DNA from: Dolomedes plantarius | Lineage: Eukaryota > Arthropoda > Arachnida > Araneae > Dolomedidae | Direction: 5' to 3' | Length of the DNA: 64,000 bases | NCBI GenBank assembly: GCA_907164885.2 | Contig: OU015490.1 | Span: 12,140,966 to 12,204,965, forward strand | Part shown: one piece after another, positions 33,176 through 44,329 of the stretch | How the letters are laid out: the number at the start of each line of letters is the position of its first letter | Position numbering within the stretch: position 1 is the first letter of the stretch | Program-made: the position numbers and the translations under genes | The notes under the pieces: model-generated | Databases searched by the model: none | What the model was told of the DNA's origin: nothing | Seen by the model: only the letters and a program-made list of their open reading frames with translations

Positions 33176-33339
33176 TCACATCTATATGACAATATTACGC
33201 TATAAATTTTCGTTTCAAACTAGTTTTTTATAAGTTATTTTTCTTGTGGTCAGTCTTCGTAACGTTCCTTCTAAAAGCATTACACTTATGCAAATTCTAC
33301 ATATACATAATCTAACTATAGGACTAGCTGTAGAAGCGG

Positions 33340-33970
33340 AACGTTATAATTCACCGCGGTGGGTAGTCGAAAGACGGCCAAGAACAAAACTCTTATAAAA
33401 TCTTCAGAGGCAAAAAAAATAAAGGCTTGTTCACTAACAGGACGTAAAATAAAAGCTGTCTGTGTGTCCATTGATAGCGATCAAAGCAGTATAAATATTG
33501 CAAGACAGATAGACGTTATTTTATCGCCCACAATAAAACTTCCAGCAGATAATGGTCAAAGTTGTATTTCAATGAAAATTATGGTGGGGAGGTACTTCGT
33601 AGACTATGAACAGGAGCAGTATAATAAGGGACCAATTGGGACAGGAACTGCTGAGAGAAATACGGCTCACTGCCCAATGAAAAAGGGGTAGGACAAAATG
33701 GCCCCCGTAAACGGACAACAGCCCCTCCAAGTAAGAAAAAAACGAGAGGATGTCGAGAGATTTCGCTGGCTGTCTTCCTAGAGCTCGGACGATACAGAGT
33801 CCTGATTGAACTGCCTCGAAGTTTAGCGGTAGTGCCGGTAACCCGACATGATGATCCTGAATATGACTTGATTTGTCCCCTGTCGTGGAAGCCATTTTTC
33901 CTCGCGGTAGTAAGTTCAACAGTAGTAAGTGCCTCCCGATAGACTCTAAAAATAATTACTTTGACCAAAT
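33340..33970. other. GC-richer unclassified patch with open frames on both strands
   Basis: Plus strand 33359-33691 is open for 110 codons but starts with GTG, and is lysine-rich (SSEAKKIKACSLTGRKIKAV). Minus strand 33579-33968 is open for 129 codons and starts with TTG. Neither has a domain I know. Base composition differs sharply from the flanks, suggesting an inserted mobile-element or LTR fragment rather than two overlapping genes. No terminus, polyadenylation signal arrangement or tRNA-like box was recognised. Confidence 0.35.
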
Positions 33971-34152
33971 ACTAGTTTGCCTCTGCTTCTGATTCGTCAT
34001 GTGTTAAATGTTAATATGAAGGGGATATTATTCTGCTATTCATTACACTATAAATGAATTTTGAGCTTTGTCAAATAAATGTATGGAAGGCCAATTCTCT
34101 GTGTTTCATTGCTTGCCTCAACACATGCCCGCATCCATTTTTTTTATGGTTA

Positions 34153-34379
34153 CTAGGGGCTTCGCCCCTAGGCTCGCTACGCTCGCTCCTCTGTTAGGGT
34201 CAAGGTCAAGGTATATTGAGTTTTTTGGAATGCCATGGTCTTACGACTTTACCTCCAGTAGCAAGATATGTACATCAGAAAATATGTGTTCTGCAGTAAA
34301 ATAAAAATTAAGCCCTCTTCAGATAAGTAAAATAAAAAATATAATAAGAATTAAAAGAATAAAATTCAAATATATAGAA
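34153..34379 (-). mobile_element. Possible short Helitron-like element
   Basis: The minus strand ends AGGGGCGAAGCCCCTAG followed by T: a perfect hairpin CTAGGGGC-TTC-GCCCCTAG at a CTAG^T end, with GCGAGCGTAGCGAGC just upstream. TCTATATATTTGAA at 34379 on the minus strand could be the 5' end, but the base before it is T, not A. Other GC-rich hairpin termini are possible. Confidence 0.35.
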
Positions 34380-34389
34380 TAATTAGTAA

Positions 34390-34485
34390 AAATGAGCGTC
34401 CACCGGGATCGGACTGGGACTATCGCATACGAGCAGCGCGCTCAAGCACAGCGCCAATCATGGCACAGCAAGTTGAAGGAATAAG
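34390..34485 (-). repeat. Weak tRNA-like segment
   Basis: The minus strand has GCCATGATTGGCGCTGTGCT and CAGTCCGATCCCGGTGGACG, which resembles a degenerate A box and B box. It may be the head of an old SINE. No body or tail was identified. Confidence 0.3.
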
Positions 34486-35070
34486 TTTCTAATAGCGAGA
34501 TACATAAGGGTGATTCTCGGGCAATGCAACAGCTTCCATCCATATACTGTTGAAGGGGAATCACTGCGGAGGAGAATCACTGATTCAGCTTTAAAATTCA
34601 ATTAAAAATCGAAATTTTAAGATAGAGACTTGAAATGAGGTTTATATGAATGAGAAAGCTTTCATCTTCCAGATGATGTAAATATTTTCTTTTTAAGATA
34701 AAAACTCGAGGAGCATCGATATTACATCCAAATATGTGACGATATTTCTCGAAAAAGTGGGTTTAATAATTTGATGAAAATATTAGTCTGTTTTAAATTA
34801 TTTCTAAAACAAATGAGGTCTTGTTTGAAGGAGAAATGTCTGTAGTCTTAGATTGTAAAAAGATCAAAATTCTACGATTAAATTTTGGCGAGTTATCGTA
34901 ATCTGAACATGAAAAAGTCAATATTTTCCCACAAAAACATAAAATAAAAATAAAGTCCGATGAAGATGAGACGTCTTATTTTCTTCCCCGCATTTTTCTG
35001 CATCTATTGGTATCGGTCTCGACCCCATACCCCCAGCGGTTTCGGAGGAGATAGCGTGACAAGCTTTTGA

Positions 35071-35091
35071 CAGCGGCGGCGGCGGCGCCAG
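35071..35091. repeat. (GGC)n microsatellite
   Basis: Short CGG/GGC trinucleotide run, unusual in this AT-rich window, within a GC-richer patch (about 34990-35095) of unknown origin. Confidence 0.85.
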
Positions 35092-35371
35092 TTACTTTTT
35101 TTTTAGAATAGAGAGATTTAATTGCCTATAATGCCGAAGCAATATAGGCAATAATTAGGCAGGCCTATTTGTGAATTGTTCATTGCGACATTCACACCCA
35201 TGTTCCTTGGCCTGAGATGATCTATTAAATAGTCAAAAAATGTGTTCATGTCTTTTTAATTTATTGTGGAATTGAAGAAGTGTTGACAACGTAGTATTTA
35301 CAGTCCACAAATTTCTTGTAAGTGGTAATTTTTAGTACAAAACAGAATCATTTCTGCACCTTTGTTTATCC

Positions 35372-35562
35372 TCTAGTTGACCAGGTTTGCGTTTCCCGTC
35401 ATACATTCCTATGTGATTCTGTTTTGTTTTTGAGTTTTCTACCTCCTACAGAAAAATGCGATATTTCCGGCCATCCAGTGGGGTTGGTAAGAGTTATGGT
35501 GCGATTAAGTAAACAGCGCCCTCCAGCGTCAGGTTTTCGCTTCCGGTCATACATTCCTATGT

Positions 35563-35563
<1 letters not shown>
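35372..35563. repeat. Short direct repeat, ~33 bp, spaced 155 bp
   Basis: CAGGTTTGCGTTTCCCGTCA at about 35380 and CAGGTTTTCGCTTCCGGTCA at about 35530 are both followed by TACATTCCTATGT. No element recognised. Confidence 0.75.
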
Positions 35564-35564
<1 letters not shown>

Positions 35565-35602
<38 letters not shown>

Positions 35603-35613
35603 GAGAGAGAGAG
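35565..35613. repeat. (TA)n then (GA)n microsatellite
   Basis: About 32 bp of TA followed by a short GAGA run. Confidence 0.95.
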
Positions 35614-35689
35614 GCGAAAACTGAAGAATCAGTGAATAAATGAGTCCCCAGATTATACATGCCATATAACATGAGATCACGTCCTTTAA

Positions 35690-37068
35690 GAAAAAAAATA
35701 ATCTAGTACGATTTAAAGTTTTTATTACTTACTCCTTTACCCCTACTTTGAAACTATTTTACACTTAAACTTCATGTGGGAAAGGTGTTACGAGAGGAAA
35801 ATTAACAGTGTTTGTCGAACTGTGTGCGTGCGATCCTTTGATTCTGATTTTTAACTTTCGTCAGAATTGAAATTTATCCTTCAAAGGTCTTAAAAATATT
35901 TCTAGGCATTGCCTTTGAAAATCTAATTCATATGTTATAGGGCATGAACATTCAATGAAAGACTTTTCTACATTGTTCAATCAGCAATACGAGGAAAGAG
36001 TAAGAATAATCAAAAGGAAAGATGTCCATTCAGGACATTTCCGAACTCTTTAATTAATAGCTGGAAATCCAAATGCAAGGACACGCAATTTTCTATGATT
36101 TTAAAGGTATTCAAATCCTTCCAACGATAACATCTCAGACCTAAATTGGGAAACATTCAAGCGGAATTACAAAACTATAAAATATAAATATGTTCATTTT
36201 GCTTCAAAAAAATATTTTCAAAAAGTACTTTCAAACTAATACATGCGGAATAATGTAATGAAAGCCAGCTATTACCTCATTTATTATTCAAATACTCTAA
36301 ATAAATTATTTTCTTCAGGAACAAGAAATCTCCACGGCGAAAGGAAAGTTCCTTAAGAAAAATGAAACCATTCCTAAATAAAACATATGTACCAGAAATA
36401 AATTGGATTTCAGATTCATATAAGCTCAGAAAAAATTCTGTTTGCGAGTATTATCATATTATACTAGTTAAGATAAAAATAATATTTGCTGCTGGACACT
36501 TTTCAAGAAAAATCTCTATTTATTTTTAACGCACGTTTTTTAGGTCATCATTTGCAAAATAATACCATATTTACTTATCAAGTATTTCAAAAGTATTTTC
36601 AAAGCACTTTTATTTGCCTTCATGTTAGATAAAATCTTTGTTCAGAGTAAAAAAAAAATCTATAAATATTTAAATAAATTTATTAGTTTTCAATATATAA
36701 GTGAAAAAGTTGATATTTCATGAGAAAAAAGTTAGTTCACGTTCTAAAGAGCGCAAGAGGAATCAGCAATTTGTATGTTTGATTGCTGTATTACTAAAAG
36801 CTAAAATTACTTTTATTTCAAAATATTAATGTATGCATCAGCATATATTTTTCATAGCATTTTTTTCAACAATATTCAGTACTGATTAAACATATATATT
36901 TCTAGTTCAAATGTGATATAAAATCATGAAAAGAGATACAATTTAGGTAAAAGTTTCAAAACATTTTAAATTATAGGTTTTTTTTATAAATGTTTAGTAC
37001 AATTGAAGGCTTACGCCAGAGAACCTACACTCAATTCAACAAAATATATTGTAATTTCTTTTATACTA
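35690..37068. other. AT-rich stretch without recognisable features
   Basis: No supported gene or element end found. Confidence 0.55.
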
Positions 37069-37070
37069 TA

Positions 37071-37321
37071 TCTATGGTGCCCGGTATAATGGGCTTAGAT
37101 AAAAAGAAATTTTTTTTTTTATATTTGTTAGTGTTGATTAAAAAATCTTTTGACTTGCATGAAAGGCTTGAGTCTATCACTTTCGTACAGAAAAGTACAT
37201 TTCTTTGTACAAAAGACTCAAGTCGGATTTATTGTTCAGCGATTGGTGTAAAACGCAATAGCTTGGTATATGTAAATCACTGCTCACTGTCACTTAAACC
37301 CTTTATACCGGACACCATAGA
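37071..37321. mobile_element. 251-bp MITE with TA target duplication
   Basis: The left end TCTATGGTGCCCGGTATAAT, continuing into GGGCTTAG, is inverted at the right end (CTTAAACCCTTTATACCGGA then CACCATAGA). TA flanks both sides (37069-37070 and 37322-37323). The TIRs are about 28 bp with four mismatches. Inside, GGCTTGAGTC and GACTCAAGTC form a second inverted pair around GTACAGAAAAGTAC-like sequence. Target and size fit a Tc1/mariner-type MITE. The open frame that spans it (36990-37352) has no domain and is a by-product. Confidence 0.82.
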
Positions 37322-37760
37322 TACTCTGGTATTGCACTTACCTGTGATCTGAACTAAAAGTTTTACATTTATTTGCAAAAATCACTGAAATATACCACGA
37401 AAGTGAAAAAACACTAATAGTTTTAATTATCTTTTAAAAGTACAGGTACCTGTAGAATAATTAAATAAACACATATAGCTTAACTTTAAGTTGAAAATAT
37501 AGTTAGTAATAAGTAAAACACTATTGCATAAATTTCTTTGAAATATATTAAAAAGTTTTTAAATTATTGGCTCTCTCGTTTACAAAAGTAACTGAAAAAT
37601 GAGTTTTCTAGAAAATGCATTTAAAGATGTTACTTCTGGTCTTATAATATCACCTTAGGTTCATTAAATTTTCCATAAGTTCTCATCCAGCGATAGTGCG
37701 AATAAAAGTAAAACAGTTTTAGAATTCTAAAATATTGGCCTTTGAAATAGATCAATACTA

Positions 37761-37762
<2 letters not shown>

Positions 37763-37854
<92 letters not shown>
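37763..37854. repeat. (TA)n microsatellite
   Basis: About 90 bp of pure TA. Confidence 0.97.
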
Positions 37855-37858
<4 letters not shown>

Positions 37859-37859
37859 T

Positions 37860-40800
37860 CATTTTTTCAGTAATAAACAATTCCTTTATTCACTAATATG
37901 TTATTATTTTAATACTTGACAGTGCACAACATTTTTTGTTTTTTATTTATCATCTGTGACAATGTATAATTCTGACTGATTCCTTGTTCTAGACACTCCC
38001 ACATATAGCTGACCATGCGAAAAACATTGTTCTGTCAGATCCAGTCGAGAGCTCACTTCTTTTTGGGCATTTTAAAGCATTAATTTACAGCTAGTCAGTA
38101 ATGTTTGAATGGATTTATTATTATAGAAAAATAATCCATAATGTTTGAATGGATTGAGAACACATTCAATATTAAAACACAGCAAATCTGATAATTATTA
38201 CAGAAAAAGTATATACACATATTTCATGCTCGGAATTCTTTCTCAAAAGTAAATCATCTGCTATGATTCATTGTCACCTCAGTTATATAAATCATCGCGT
38301 CAAGGCTAAAAGCGCGTGTTTCTAGCTAAGAGAACGTGTCCTTCATTATATTTGAGTTTGAACAGGTAGCTTGGGATAGTTTTAATCCATGAAATAGATT
38401 GAGAACACATTAATTGAAAAAGAATGACTTTCCATCTTTATATTTTTATTTTTAAAAATAAAAATTTCGGCGTTGCCACGTATATGAAAATAATACATCA
38501 AATTCATTCTTGCTTGTGCCAATATATGAATAAATCACGTTTTTAATGCATGTCTATTTATGTTTACGCAAATATAATTTAATTGACAACAATGAAATCT
38601 TACATTGGCTTTGAACAAAAATATCCGTTGATACCACGCAAACTTTTTCTAACATAATTCGGGAATGGAACGTTTTAGCGGGATGGAAATAGTCACATTC
38701 ATCCTGATTTTCCAAGAACATTAAACCGTGTAAATTTCATAAAAGTAGGGCTCACAGTTCTTGAGTTTCTATGACACACAAATACACACACGATCCATTT
38801 CCCGTTTCTGCTTTATATATAAGATATGTTCTGATACAGGCATATGGGTTTGGTGATTAGTAGGAGAAAACTGCTTAAAATTAAGACTAGAATTTAATAA
38901 GACAAATTGTTATGGATATAAAACGAAAAAGGAAGGTTTCCGGAAATAATTCGAAGGGTGATTTAGGGAAATATATGTTCTACTGTACTAAAAGGTGTCT
39001 AATCAGAATTTGGATTTGAAAAATCTAATGGTAATGAACTTATTTTGAACGCAATTTCAATACTTTCAAATTTATGTATCTATGCGGTGCTTATTTTCAG
39101 AGTGAAAATCTAAATATTTACCTCCTAATAGGGAAATCGATTATAGGTTCAGACATTTGACTAATAATGTGTTAGTAGTTACCGCAGTTTGAATTTCTAA
39201 TGAGTCAAGCCGATATATTTTGATGCTCAAATTTCTAACAATGTAATAGCGTATATTCAGGATTCAAAACTCGAACAAAGACACTGAGGTCTTTGTTTTA
39301 GAATACACAGAATTTTTAAATTCAGTGCAAAAGCAGGTGTTTCGTAATAAATTGTTCCTATTCTCCAAAATCTCGCGTGACGCTACCACTTGACAGTTTA
39401 ATGCAACTCCCACATTAAGCTGTCACTGGTGCAGAAATCCTTCATGTTACATATATATTATGCCTCCATTAATGTCATTTGTTATGATGTTCATTTGATA
39501 GCAATTTTCTCTTTATACACAGGAGATGAATTGCAAAGATTAAAAAAAACAGTTGATTTCTCAAGGTTTTATGTTTTAAGTAGTTATACATTTTTTCTCT
39601 AAAATTAAAGTAGTTCATATCCTATATGATTTTTATCTGTGATGGAAGTATACATTTAATGCCGCAAATCTACTTTTATCCAATGACTTTAATTTTTTCG
39701 GTAGTCAAAAAACTAATAACATCCGGGATACCTCGTGACTTTTCAATTCATGAAAATATAGAGAGGAAATTTATTATTTCTGCAAATAAAATAGTTCTTA
39801 TGTTATCTATACATGTAATAAACATATAGGTTCAAGTAACATTGTTTGATTATGATTTTCTAACACTATAAAGACGGCTTCTGTCATTTTGACGGTTTAG
39901 AAAACATACTTTTGAGCGCTATGTCTGTATTTATGTCACCAGGCTTCTGAAATTTTATGACTTTTTTCTAATTTTACGCGAAATATGCTCACACATTTAC
40001 AAAATTATATTCAATAGTAAAGAAGTGGAGAAAATGTGTTGTATACCTTCTAAGACTAAAGGCCGTCGATTTGACAGTAATATAGAAAACACGCAGAAAT
40101 CTTTAAAATAATACCGGAAAATGTTAGTTACTTTTCTTCCCCCTTTTGCAAATAACAGAAATATTGGTTCTTCGGAAATATTGGTGTTGAAAAATAAGTA
40201 CTGCACAAACCACGCATATATTTATATGGATAAACCGGTTGTCAACCTCGGCATCCCTGCATAAAAATATATTTAAATATATACTAATTTATTATATATT
40301 GGTATGAAATAGTTCAAAATTTAAAGTATTTAACCATTTAAAAATAATTATTAAAATATTTTAAATTCTTGATTTTATTTTTAACCTTCTAAATGACGGC
40401 ATTCAGTCTCTTTAGTGAGAAAAAAATTCCCGTCTTTCTAGTATTAAAATCATAATTTACAGAATTAATTTTATAAGATGATATTAGTAGAAAAAAATAA
40501 ACGAATATGTAATTCAGTAACCCCATATATATTAAGATTCACCGGATTACGAATCTGAGCTAGATTGCAAAGAAAATATTCGAAATCTGTGAAAGAGATT
40601 AACAGATCCTGATAGTCTCCAAAGAATTAACTTGTGTCAGAGAGACTGATGGAAGAATCGCCTTTGAAAGATGTTGCCATGACAGAGTATTCGAGATGTT
40701 CTGCCGACCACAGTGTGAGCTTAAACGGCGTTTATATAAGAGCATCCTACGCGCAAAAAGCGACGACCTGTATCTTAAAAAATTTTAATTCTTAATATCA

Positions 40801-42980
40801 AATTCCTTTTTTGTTTTTTAAATCTATTTCAGTTTTTAAATTTCAGTTTTATATTAGTTTTTTAAATTAATTTATTAATTAGTTGCTAAAACATAAAAAT
40901 TTCTTAAATTTCTTAAACCGTCAATTCTAACTACAGTTTCAAAACTAATTTCTATTTTACCGTGTTCCAACTGAACTTATAAATTTGTCCTTATTATATC
41001 TTATTTAAATACGATTATGCATTTCTTATCAAATTTTAACACAAATTTTAACACAAGGACTGTTCACTTAGCAAACAGTACAAAAAAAAATTAGCTACAT
41101 TTAAGTGGGCCAAATTAAACCACACCATTAAACAAAAACAAAAAACACGAAATAGCCATTAAAGAGTATGTTTAATTTATTGTTTTATAAGCGAAAATGC
41201 TGATATTAACTAGGACATGTCGAGTCACTACGACACCATCGGTGCCTTGTGGCAAAATAACCTAACTATGAATATAGTGGAAAAGAATATCAGGATATAT
41301 TATTCAGATTAAAACAAATGAGTTACTGCAAATTAATGTTTATAGGGTTGGTTGGGTTAATTCGACTGGGATCTACAGTCAATTGCAAATAGATACTAGA
41401 ATATATGCGAGCAAAGAATTTGAACCTACAATCTCTAGTACCTCCTTAGCCATTTTATAGCCATTTAATCACATTCCTCACTTTTTTTATTATTATAGCA
41501 AAATCTAGCTATAGTTTTGTTTAAATTACATCACTTTGTAATGAATGAGAGTTGCATTAGTTATAACAAACACTCGACAATTGTGTCTCATGTGATACCA
41601 AGGTCTGGCTTGCACACCAAACGAGGATAGAAGTGGAATTAGTTAAATTCAGAAGTATAGCATAAATAAATGGAGACTGATAATAAATAACTATTATCCG
41701 TGTATGGCACAAAATTTATACTACAATTATTTTTTTCTCTCGATATAGGTTAGATTAAATTACATGACCTCGTTTTGAATGGGAACTATTTAAATAAAAA
41801 TAAATACTTGACAACAATGTGGTATGAAAGCCTCTCAATTGATCTAGATTCATTCCGAAATTAAAACTTCGACCATATTTTAACACATCTTGAAAATCTC
41901 GTTTTTACTTCGACTCTACCCAAAGTGAATTGCACATTTCTCCCCCAACACAGAGATCCTATTTGTTCAAGGACGCAACCCCAGCAGTTAACTTTGAGAT
42001 GGTCCCTACTCTTACCCCCAAGGAAACGCAAACCATTTTATAGTTTAACAATGTCACCGTTAAATTACGCATTTTCTGAGCTTGTCGCAAGCTTATTTTC
42101 TCTTTACTAATTCAATGGAGTGGTAAAACATTTGCGGTTCCCTTATTAATTTAATTTGATATTATGTCTTAGAGAATGATGAAGGAATCAGCGGTAATTC
42201 AGAGATCGTTGATTTTTTATAAGTCGCCATAGAAAACACTTTGCATCATATCAATCCTGGTTAACACCTTTGGAAAAGTCATGCGTAATAAACTCATGGA
42301 AAGTCTGTGATGCATTTATTTATACGATATTTTTATTTTCTTGAATTAAAATATACTACAGAGCTTTTAGTATCAAATAACCAAGCAGCATGTTTGACGT
42401 ACATAATAGTTTCATGTTGTACTGTCTGTGCATGTGCTAATGTATATCTGTTCTTAAGGAGTGCATATTTCAGATTGAAATTGTCCTTACAAGGCTTATT
42501 TCAAAAGGCTATATCTAAGTTTATTCACCACGTTCCTTGATGAAATTTTGGAAAGTTATCCTTTGATCTATTTTCTTTAAACTATCATCAGAGGTTTTGA
42601 AATTAAGAAAAAGTTAAAAAAAAAAAATGTTTCAAAAACTCAAACTAATTTACTTAACACAAAACAGTCCTTTAAAAATTTTATTTTTGCCTCATTTAAA
42701 AGTTTATAAATAAAGCGTCTGTAAATCCTAAAGGCATTATATTTTTTAAACCCTTAGTATCTAGAAAAGTGAAAAGATGGAAAACAAGACGTTGCTTCAG
42801 CCACTAAATTAAACAAAATTTCAATCAGGAATTTTAACTTTAAAAAAACAATTTTCGGAATTCCTCAAGTATTTTTACATTCAAAATAATCCTTTTTACT
42901 TAATGAGTGCAAATAAAAATATATAGTTTCATGTTCTGGGCCTCCTTGAAAGTTGAATAAAGTGTTCAGAGGGATGTAAG
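37860..42980. other. 5.1-kb AT-rich stretch with no supported features
   Basis: Only small local repeats were seen, for example AATGTTTGAATGGATT twice near 38105 and 38143, and ATTGAGAACACATT twice. A GC-richer spot at 40540-40770 has a TATATAAG motif at 40733-40740, but no transcript structure follows. No coding frame shows a domain. Confidence 0.5.
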
Positions 42981-42985
42981 GCATG

Positions 42986-43012
42986 GTATATATATATATA
43001 TATATATATATA
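42986..43012. repeat. (TA)n, left part of a tract with two Tc1 insertions
   Basis: TA run directly abutting the left end of the Tc1 element at 43013. The tract continues at 44258-44326 and 45737-45800. Confidence 0.95.
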
Positions 43013-44248
43013 CACTATCCGGCCAAAATTATCCGGAACCCCCCTAAAGAAGTGGATATGGCAGGTGACGTAATTTGATGCGTAACCGAAAGCTATAAAA
43101 GTGTTGGTAGTGGTTTGTCAGGTCATATTTATGCGTTTGGGAGACAGCGAGTAAGTCAAAGGAGCTTAGTGACTTTGATCGTGGCATTATAGTGGGATGC
43201 CACCTTTGTGGGAAATCAGTTCGTGAAATTTCGGACATTCTACAGAATCCAAAATTCACTGTGAGTGATGCAATTGTGAAATGGAAACGTCGAGGCAATG
43301 AAACTGCAAAAAAATAAAGTGGCATGCTGAAAATAAATTAGTGAACGCAGCCGTAGAACTCTGAAAAGTGAAGTGAAACAAAATCACAAGTCCTCGTTGA
43401 TTGAAATCTCTCAGGAGTTCCAAGTTCATCAGGAGTTAGTGCTAGCAGCCGGACAGTTCTTCGAGAGAAAAAAACCTGGGATACCATGGTCGTTCAGCCG
43501 CTCACAACCCAAACATCAATCCCCAGTATGCGAAGCATCGATTGCAATGGGGCAGAGCTCATCGTCATGGAACTGTGGACATGTGGAAAAATGTTCTTTG
43601 GAGTGATGAATCTCACTTTACAATCTGGCAGTCCGATGGACGCGTATGGGTTTGTCGGATGCTCGGCGAGGGCTTATTACGTGACTGCCTTGTGCCGACT
43701 GTTAAGTTTGGTGGTGGCAGCGTCGTGGTGTGGATCTGTTTTTCATAGTTTGGCCTGGGTTTCTTATTAAGTTAGCCTGGGGTTGGAAACATGAACTCTG
43801 AAATGTATGTGGAAATTCTGGACAATTCCGCACTCCCAACTATGGCAATATTTCTGAGAAGGCCCATTTCTCCTCCAGTAGGATAACTGCTCCATTCACA
43901 CATCGAGACTTGCGGAGGCATGGTTTCACGAAATGGGTGTTCAAAAACTGGACTGGCCTTGTCAGAGCCCCGATCTAAATCCCATTGAAAACCTTTGGGA
44001 CGAATTAGAACGCAGATTACGTAGCCAGCCAAATCGGCCATCCTCACTGCCAGCACTCACTTCTGCCGTGATGGGCACCTGCAAGTCAATTCCTATGGAC
44101 ACCTATCAAAATCTTTTGGAAAGTTTTCCCAGACGTGTGCAGGCTGTTATCGATGCAAAAGGAAGTCCAACATCATAATAATATATGCCTCAGGAGTTTC
44201 CGAGTCCCTATCACTGGGAGTCGGGGAAACTTTTGCCCAGATCGTGTT
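43013..44248 (+). mobile_element. Tc1-like element, decayed
   Basis: The left end CACTATCCGGCCAAAATTAT and the right end (GGCAAAAG-like sequence to ATCGTGTT, inverted) are weakly conserved TIRs with TA on both sides inside a TA microsatellite. The 1.24-kb length is short for a Tc1 element, and the transposase shows deletions and frameshifts. Confidence 0.82.
43145..44178 (+). pseudogene. Tc1-like DDE transposase, frameshifted
   Basis: In order on the plus strand: SKELSDFDRGIIVGCHLCGK then SVREISDIL (helix-turn-helix), VSDAIVKWKRRGNET and a stop, an open block SSLIEISQEF, WKNVLWSDESHFTIWQSDGR then VWVCRM (first catalytic D), PTVKFGGGSVVVW, EILDNSALPT, and finally KLDWPCQSPDLNPIENLWDE then LERRLRSQPNRPSS (catalytic E), ending RRVQAVIDAKGSPTS at 44178. 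The second catalytic D region (FQxDNAxxH) is destroyed near 43870-43900. Several frame changes rule out function. It belongs to a different Tc1 lineage from the neighbour at 44327. Confidence 0.9.
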
Positions 44249-44255
44249 TACATAT

Positions 44256-44257
<2 letters not shown>

Positions 44258-44326
<69 letters not shown>
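44258..44326. repeat. (TA)n between two Tc1 insertions
   Basis: TA/TACA run separating the elements at 43013-44248 and 44327-45736. Confidence 0.95.

Positions 44327-44329
<3 letters not shown>

Noticed and set aside
32911..33192. 93-codon minus-strand frame with an internally repeated peptide
   Set aside because: The peptide repeat is produced by the 117-bp tandem DNA duplication; no domain or codon signal supports coding.
33569..33968. Minus-strand 129-codon and 116-codon frames as a gene pair
   Set aside because: They overlap each other and a plus-strand frame, lack ATG starts or known domains, and coincide with a compositional island. Kept only as an unexplained patch.
36990..37352. 120-codon frame near 37 kb as a gene
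   Set aside because: Most of it is the TA-flanked MITE at 37071-37321, including both inverted ends.
40733..40775. TATATAAG promoter-like motif in a GC-richer spot
   Set aside because: There is no downstream frame, transcript feature or second LTR-like landmark, and TATA-like words are very common in this DNA.
41345..41460. tRNA-like boxes on the minus strand (GGCTAAGGAG and GGTTCAAATTC)
   Set aside because: The A-to-B spacing is only about 15 bp, too short for a tRNA or SINE head; probably chance.
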